Positions 61,280 to 64,000 of a stretch of DNA of 64,000 nt are shown here, piece after piece (positions within the stretch are counted from its first letter, which is position 1; every line of letters starts with the position of its first letter). The stretch is from JANMDN01 sp031376285. Its GTDB lineage: Bacteria > Actinomycetota > Thermoleophilia > Miltoncostaeales > Miltoncostaeaceae. The notes below the pieces were generated by a model. The model worked only from the letters and a program-made list of their open reading frames with translations. It was not told where the DNA came from and searched no databases. The stretch lies in NCBI GenBank assembly GCA_031376285.1, contig JANMDN010000010.1, positions 62,001-126,000 on the forward strand, written 5' to 3'. The translations under genes and the position numbers were made by a program.

Positions 61280-61739
61280 TGAAGATCACCTCCTCGCCAC
61301 CAATCGGATAGTCACGCCGAAGCGGGTGGCCGTCCCAGTCGAGGGGCATCAGGATTCGGGTGAGGTCCGGGTGGCCGTCGAAGCGCACGCCGAACATGTC
61401 GTAGACCTCGCGCTCGTGCCAGTTCGCCGTCGGCCAGACTGATGTCACCGTGTCGACGCGCGGGTCGTCAGCGCCGGCCCAGACGCGCAGACGCAGGCGG
61501 CTTCCGCTCTCGAGCGAGAAGAGTTGGTAGGCAAGGCGAAAGCGTCCGGGGGCGTCGGGGTAGTCGGCGCAGGTGACGTCCGAGAGCATCACGAAGGCAA
61601 GCGGCGTGCCTTGGAGAAAGCGCGCAACCTCGAGCAGGCGGGCCGCGGCGATCTCGACGGTTAGCTCACGGCGGTGCTCGACCTCGTCGAGTGTCGAACC
61701 CGGGACTGCTCCCTCGATGGTGGAACGGATCTCGGTCAC
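61266..61739 (-). CDS. nuoC: NADH-quinone oxidoreductase subunit C
   Basis: A 157-residue subunit. LSDVTCADYPDAPGRFRLAYQLFS and ANWHEREVYDMFGVRFDGHPDLTRILMPLDWDGHPLRRDYPIGG are the family motifs. The GTG start overlaps the nuoB stop (GTGA). Confidence 0.94.
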   Translation of the reverse strand: MTEIRSTIEGAVPGSTLDEVEHRRELTVEIAAARLLEVARFLQGTPLAFVMLSDVTCADYPDAPGRFRLAYQLFSLESGSRLRLRVWAGADDPRVDTVTSVWPTANWHEREVYDMFGVRFDGHPDLTRILMPLDWDGHPLRRDYPIGGEEVIFSDAV

Positions 61740-62314
61740 GCGTGTTCGCGCATCAGCTCGGTCGACGAGGACTGGCCCCCGTACCCGATCTTCTTCTGGA
61801 GCAACATGATGCCCTCGATGAGCGACTCTGGCCGTGGCGGGCAACCGGGCACGTAGACATCGACGGGAACGACCTTGTCGATGCCTTGCACGAGCGCGTA
61901 GTTGTTGAAGACGCCGCCAGAGGAGGCACAGGCCCCCATGCTGATGACCCATTTGGGTTCGAGCATCTGGTCGTAGATGTGGCGAAGGACCGGCGCCATC
62001 TTCTGGGCGACCCGGCCGGAGACAATCATGAGGTCAGCCTGGCGCGGCGACGCGCGGAAGACTTCGGCGCCGAAGCGGGCGATGTCGTAGCGCGGCGTGG
62101 CCGTGTGCATCATCTCGATGGCGCAGCAGGCAAGGCCGAAGGTCGCCGGCCAAACCGACGACGAGCGGGCCCAGGCGAGGGCTTTGTCGACGGTGGTCGT
62201 CAGGACGCGGGCCTTGAAGTCGGCGACCTCGGGGTCACGGAGGTCCCAGTCGATGTTGTCGTCGGTGCGGCGGGCGCGCTCGACCGGCGCGCCGGGCGGT
62301 GGGATTAGCGCCAT
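61736..62314 (-). CDS. nuoB: NADH-quinone oxidoreductase subunit B
   Basis: A 192-residue subunit with the terminal [4Fe-4S] cluster N2: GLACCAIEMMH, MGACASSGGVFNNY and PGCPPRPESLIEGI. It passes electrons to quinone. The ATG start overlaps nuoA by 10 bases. Confidence 0.95.
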   Translation of the reverse strand: MALIPPPGAPVERARRTDDNIDWDLRDPEVADFKARVLTTTVDKALAWARSSSVWPATFGLACCAIEMMHTATPRYDIARFGAEVFRASPRQADLMIVSGRVAQKMAPVLRHIYDQMLEPKWVISMGACASSGGVFNNYALVQGIDKVVPVDVYVPGCPPRPESLIEGIMLLQKKIGYGGQSSSTELMREHA

Positions 62315-62661
62315 TCGAGGGCTCCCTTGCGCCAGACGTAGACGTAGCCGACGAGCAGGATCGCCACGAAGATGACGAGCTCGATCACGGCCGCGGTGCC
62401 GACATCCTTAAGGACGACCGCAAGTGGGTAGAAGAACGCCAGCTCGATGTCGAAGACGATGAAGAGCATTGCCGTGAGGTAGAAGTCGATCGAGAAGCGT
62501 TGTTTGGCCGGGCGCGTGCTGAGGATGCCGCTCTCGTAGGGGAGGGACTTGGTGCGGTTCGGTTTGCGCGGGCCAATGAGCGTCAGGACCGTCATCAGGC
62601 CGCCGATGGCAAGACCGAGCGCCAGGAAGACGATCAGGGGAAGGTAGTCGCGCAGCGTCAT
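62305..62661 (-). CDS. nuoA: NADH-quinone oxidoreductase subunit A
   Basis: First gene of the nuo operon: a 118-residue, three-helix subunit. PYESGILSTRPAKQRFSIDFYLTAMLFIVFDIELAFFYPLAV is the diagnostic NuoA/ND3 loop and second helix, though here Ser replaces the usual Cys in the SG-C/E loop. AGG lies 5 bases before the ATG. Confidence 0.95.
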   Translation of the reverse strand: MTLRDYLPLIVFLALGLAIGGLMTVLTLIGPRKPNRTKSLPYESGILSTRPAKQRFSIDFYLTAMLFIVFDIELAFFYPLAVVLKDVGTAAVIELVIFVAILLVGYVYVWRKGALEWR

Positions 62662-62688
62662 CGTGACCTAGCGTGCGAAGGGGCCGAC

Positions 62689-62725
62689 GTCACCAAGCGG
62701 TGACTTTGTAACACGCTACCAGCGT
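62689..62725 (-). promoter_or_regulatory. Two inverted repeats upstream of the nuo operon
   Basis: GTCACC (62689-62694) pairs with GGTGAC (62699-62704), and ACGCT (62713-62717) pairs with AGCGT (62721-62725). Both lie within 65 bases of the nuoA start and may be regulator sites or leader hairpins. No convincing -35/-10 pair could be set. Confidence 0.4.
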
Positions 62726-62898
62726 CCAACTGCCTTCGCATCATCGTAACGATTGCCTCATGCTGACCGGGATTCCGGGCTTTGCGATTGTCGAGGCCGG
62801 CGCCCCGGGTGTCACAAAGTCCGCCGCTTCGGGTCATGCTGCAAACGACCCTGGCCAGTACGGCACCTTACTCCCGGACGCGGCGGTTTGAAGGCCTG

Positions 62899-62934
62899 CT
62901 GACAACGTTGCCGTTCACACGCGACAATGGGGGG
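62899..62934 (+). promoter_or_regulatory. Possible promoter of the TPR gene
   Basis: CTGACA (62899-62904) and GACAAT (62923-62928) are spaced 18 bases apart and the GTG start is 6 bases after the -10, which would give a leaderless mRNA. Confidence 0.4.
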
Positions 62935-63261
62935 GTGACGAACCCCCAGAAGCTTGATCGACTGGCCTATTTCGCGAAGCTGGCGGCCGACTCCCCAGAC
63001 GACGAGAGGGCGCGGTACGGGTACGCGAACGAGCTGTACAAGGCGGAGCGCTGGGAGGACGCGGCGGAAGAGCTTGAGGCCTACCTTGCCCTCAACCCGA
63101 ATGACGAGGGCAACGCGTTTGGCCGGCTGGGGGAGTGCCTGGCGAAACTGGGCCGGGTCGACGAAGCAGCGGACGCGTACCTGGCGGGCATGGACGCGGC
63201 GTTCGCGAACGGGCACACCGGCCTCGCAGACGACTTTGAACAGGCCATGGAAGCGTTGTAA
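62935..63261 (+). CDS. Small tetratricopeptide-repeat protein
   Basis: A 108-residue helical protein with about two TPR units: ARYGYANELYKAERWEDAAEELEAYLALNPND and AFGRLGECLAKLGRVDEAADAYLAGMD, plus a leading helix (PQKLDRLAYFAKLAADSPDD). Probably a cytoplasmic protein-interaction module. The GTG at 62935 fits the first helix. Upstream in-frame sequence is not TPR-like. Confidence 0.8.
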   Translation: MTNPQKLDRLAYFAKLAADSPDDERARYGYANELYKAERWEDAAEELEAYLALNPNDEGNAFGRLGECLAKLGRVDEAADAYLAGMDAAFANGHTGLADDFEQAMEAL

Positions 63262-63334
63262 GTCAGTGCGGACCGGGGCGCTCCCTCAGCCAATTGCGCA
63301 CATTCTCACAATCTTGCGCAGGTCCACCGCTCGG

Positions 63335-63349
63335 AGGTGATGCTCACCT
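63335..63349 (+). promoter_or_regulatory. Inverted repeat upstream of the AIPR-type gene
   Basis: AGGTGA (63335-63340) and TCACCT (63344-63349) form a perfect inverted repeat with spacer TGC, 15 bases before the GTG start. TTGCGCA also occurs twice just upstream. Could be an operator. Confidence 0.45.
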
Positions 63350-63364
63350 GTTAACGTCGCGATC

Positions 63365-64000
63365 GTGCCACCTCTCCAAGTACGTCACGTCCAGAAGGAC
63401 CTTCAGGCACGGTTCAAGGATAAAATTGATCTTTCCGACGTCAACGCAGAGCCTGACCATCGGGAGAAAGTCTTCCTGACGCGAGCACTCGCTGCGGCGA
63501 CGATCGGTCGTTTGGCAGGGCTTGACGATCAGGCCGCAGCAAACTGCGTGACCGACGGGACGAACGACAACGGCCTCGACGCTATTGCCGTTCTCGACGG
63601 AAGCGTATTGCTCATTCAGAGTAAGTGGGACTCGTCGGGACACGGAAGTATTGCGCTTGGCGATCTGCTGAAGTTCAAGAAGGGTGTCGAGGATCTGACC
63701 GATTTCGCCTTCGAGCGTTTCAACAAGAAGATTCAGGCGCGACAGACCGAGATCGAGGCGGTACTGGACCTACCGGAGGTCCGCCTCGAACTCGTCGTAG
63801 TGACGACGGGCAGCAGCGCAATGTCGGCTGAGGCTCAGGGTGTCGTCGGCGACTTCGTTGGCGAACTCAACGATCCACAACCGTTGGCCGCCTTTCGTTA
63901 CGTCTCGATGAGGGAGCTGCACGGAGCCCTCACAGCCGCCTCTCGCGGCGACCCGATTGACCTCGTGGTCAGCTTAGAGAACTACGGTTTCGTGAATGAG
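63365..64000 (+). CDS. AIPR-family protein, N-terminal nuclease part, cut by window edge
   Basis: The first 212 residues of a larger protein. DGTNDNGLDAIAVLDGSVLLIQSKW gives a PD-(D/E)XK-type nuclease site with Asp72 and the variant QxK (Gln85, Lys87), as in AIPR (abortive infection phage resistance) and Mrr-like proteins. Helices rich in Lys/Glu follow (LLKFKKGVEDLTDF, FNKKIQARQTEIEAVL) and then LVVVTTGSSAM. Codon use is less GC-biased than in the nuo genes (AAA, ATT, GAT), which hints at acquired DNA. The GTG start fits the protein's beginning. Its C-terminal part and partners lie beyond the window. Confidence 0.75.
   Translation, partial: MPPLQVRHVQKDLQARFKDKIDLSDVNAEPDHREKVFLTRALAAATIGRLAGLDDQAAANCVTDGTNDNGLDAIAVLDGSVLLIQSKWDSSGHGSIALGDLLKFKKGVEDLTDFAFERFNKKIQARQTEIEAVLDLPEVRLELVVVTTGSSAMSAEAQGVVGDFVGELNDPQPLAAFRYVSMRELHGALTAASRGDPIDLVVSLENYGFVNE

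Noticed and set aside
63344..63643. Minus-strand open frame opposite the AIPR-type gene
   Set aside because: It is opposite a frame with a clear nuclease signature and has no motif.
1..64000. CRISPR arrays, insertion sequences, rRNA and tRNA genes
   Set aside because: No regularly spaced repeats, transposase genes or RNA gene sequences were found on reading.

Overview
The window is high-GC bacterial DNA with many GTG and TTG starts and many 4-base stop/start overlaps (GTGA, ATGA, TTGA). Ku, a PolX polymerase with a PHP domain, a type-2 isoleucyl-tRNA synthetase, L,D-transpeptidases, form II CO-dehydrogenase-type genes and a 14-gene nuo operon together suggest an Actinomycetota chromosome, possibly Thermoleophilia-like. 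That placement is inference from gene content, not a phylogeny. No rRNA, tRNA, CRISPR array, insertion sequence or origin was recognised.

Layout. 1-3.6 kb (minus): a PAS protein cut by the window edge, Ku, an SPFH/slipin protein, and an L,D-transpeptidase-fold gene whose frame is broken at a G6 tract. 3.7-12.2 kb (plus): a fatty acid synthesis block, fabZ-fabH-fabD-fabG-fabF, then a tyrosine/dual-specificity phosphatase, a secreted clan GH-A glycosidase-like protein, and accD-accA. No acyl carrier protein gene is present. 12.2-14.2 kb (minus): alpha/beta hydrolase, lipid kinase and a small protein. 14.3-18.1 kb (plus): MtnX-like phosphatase and ileS. 18.1-25.5 kb: three PIN-toxin modules, a minus operon (L,D-transpeptidase, thioredoxin, unknown 90-residue protein, VF530 protein), polX and otsB.

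25.5-41.9 kb is a molybdenum-enzyme region. It holds a TauE/SafE transporter, a small membrane protein, an HTH-TOBE regulator, modABC and a MocA-type nucleotidyltransferase on the plus strand, with coxE-coxD on the minus strand. A DtxR/MntR regulator lies divergent from a two-domain multicopper oxidase and a ZIP transporter. Then come coxI/xdhC-coxG-coxS-coxL-coxM-moaA. ModABC would import molybdate, MoaA and the MocA-like enzyme would make and modify the cofactor, CoxD/E/I would mature the enzyme, and CoxSLM would be the hydroxylase. The CoxL motif AYRGAGR and the S-L-M order mark it as form II, whose substrate is not settled.

41.9-48.6 kb: two more PIN-toxin modules, a PadR regulator under a 30-bp near-perfect palindrome with a MacB/FtsX-type ABC exporter, an RfbC-like epimerase, a small unknown gene and a nitroreductase. 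48.6-62.7 kb (minus): the complete nuoA-N operon for respiratory complex I. 62.9-64 kb (plus): a small TPR protein, then the start of an AIPR-type nuclease gene (likely phage defence) that runs off the right edge.

Several genes, notably the antitoxins, have a -10-like box ending 6-9 bases before the start codon, which suggests leaderless mRNAs. Palindromic candidate operators overlap or adjoin the starts of the antitoxins, the PadR gene and the multicopper oxidase gene.
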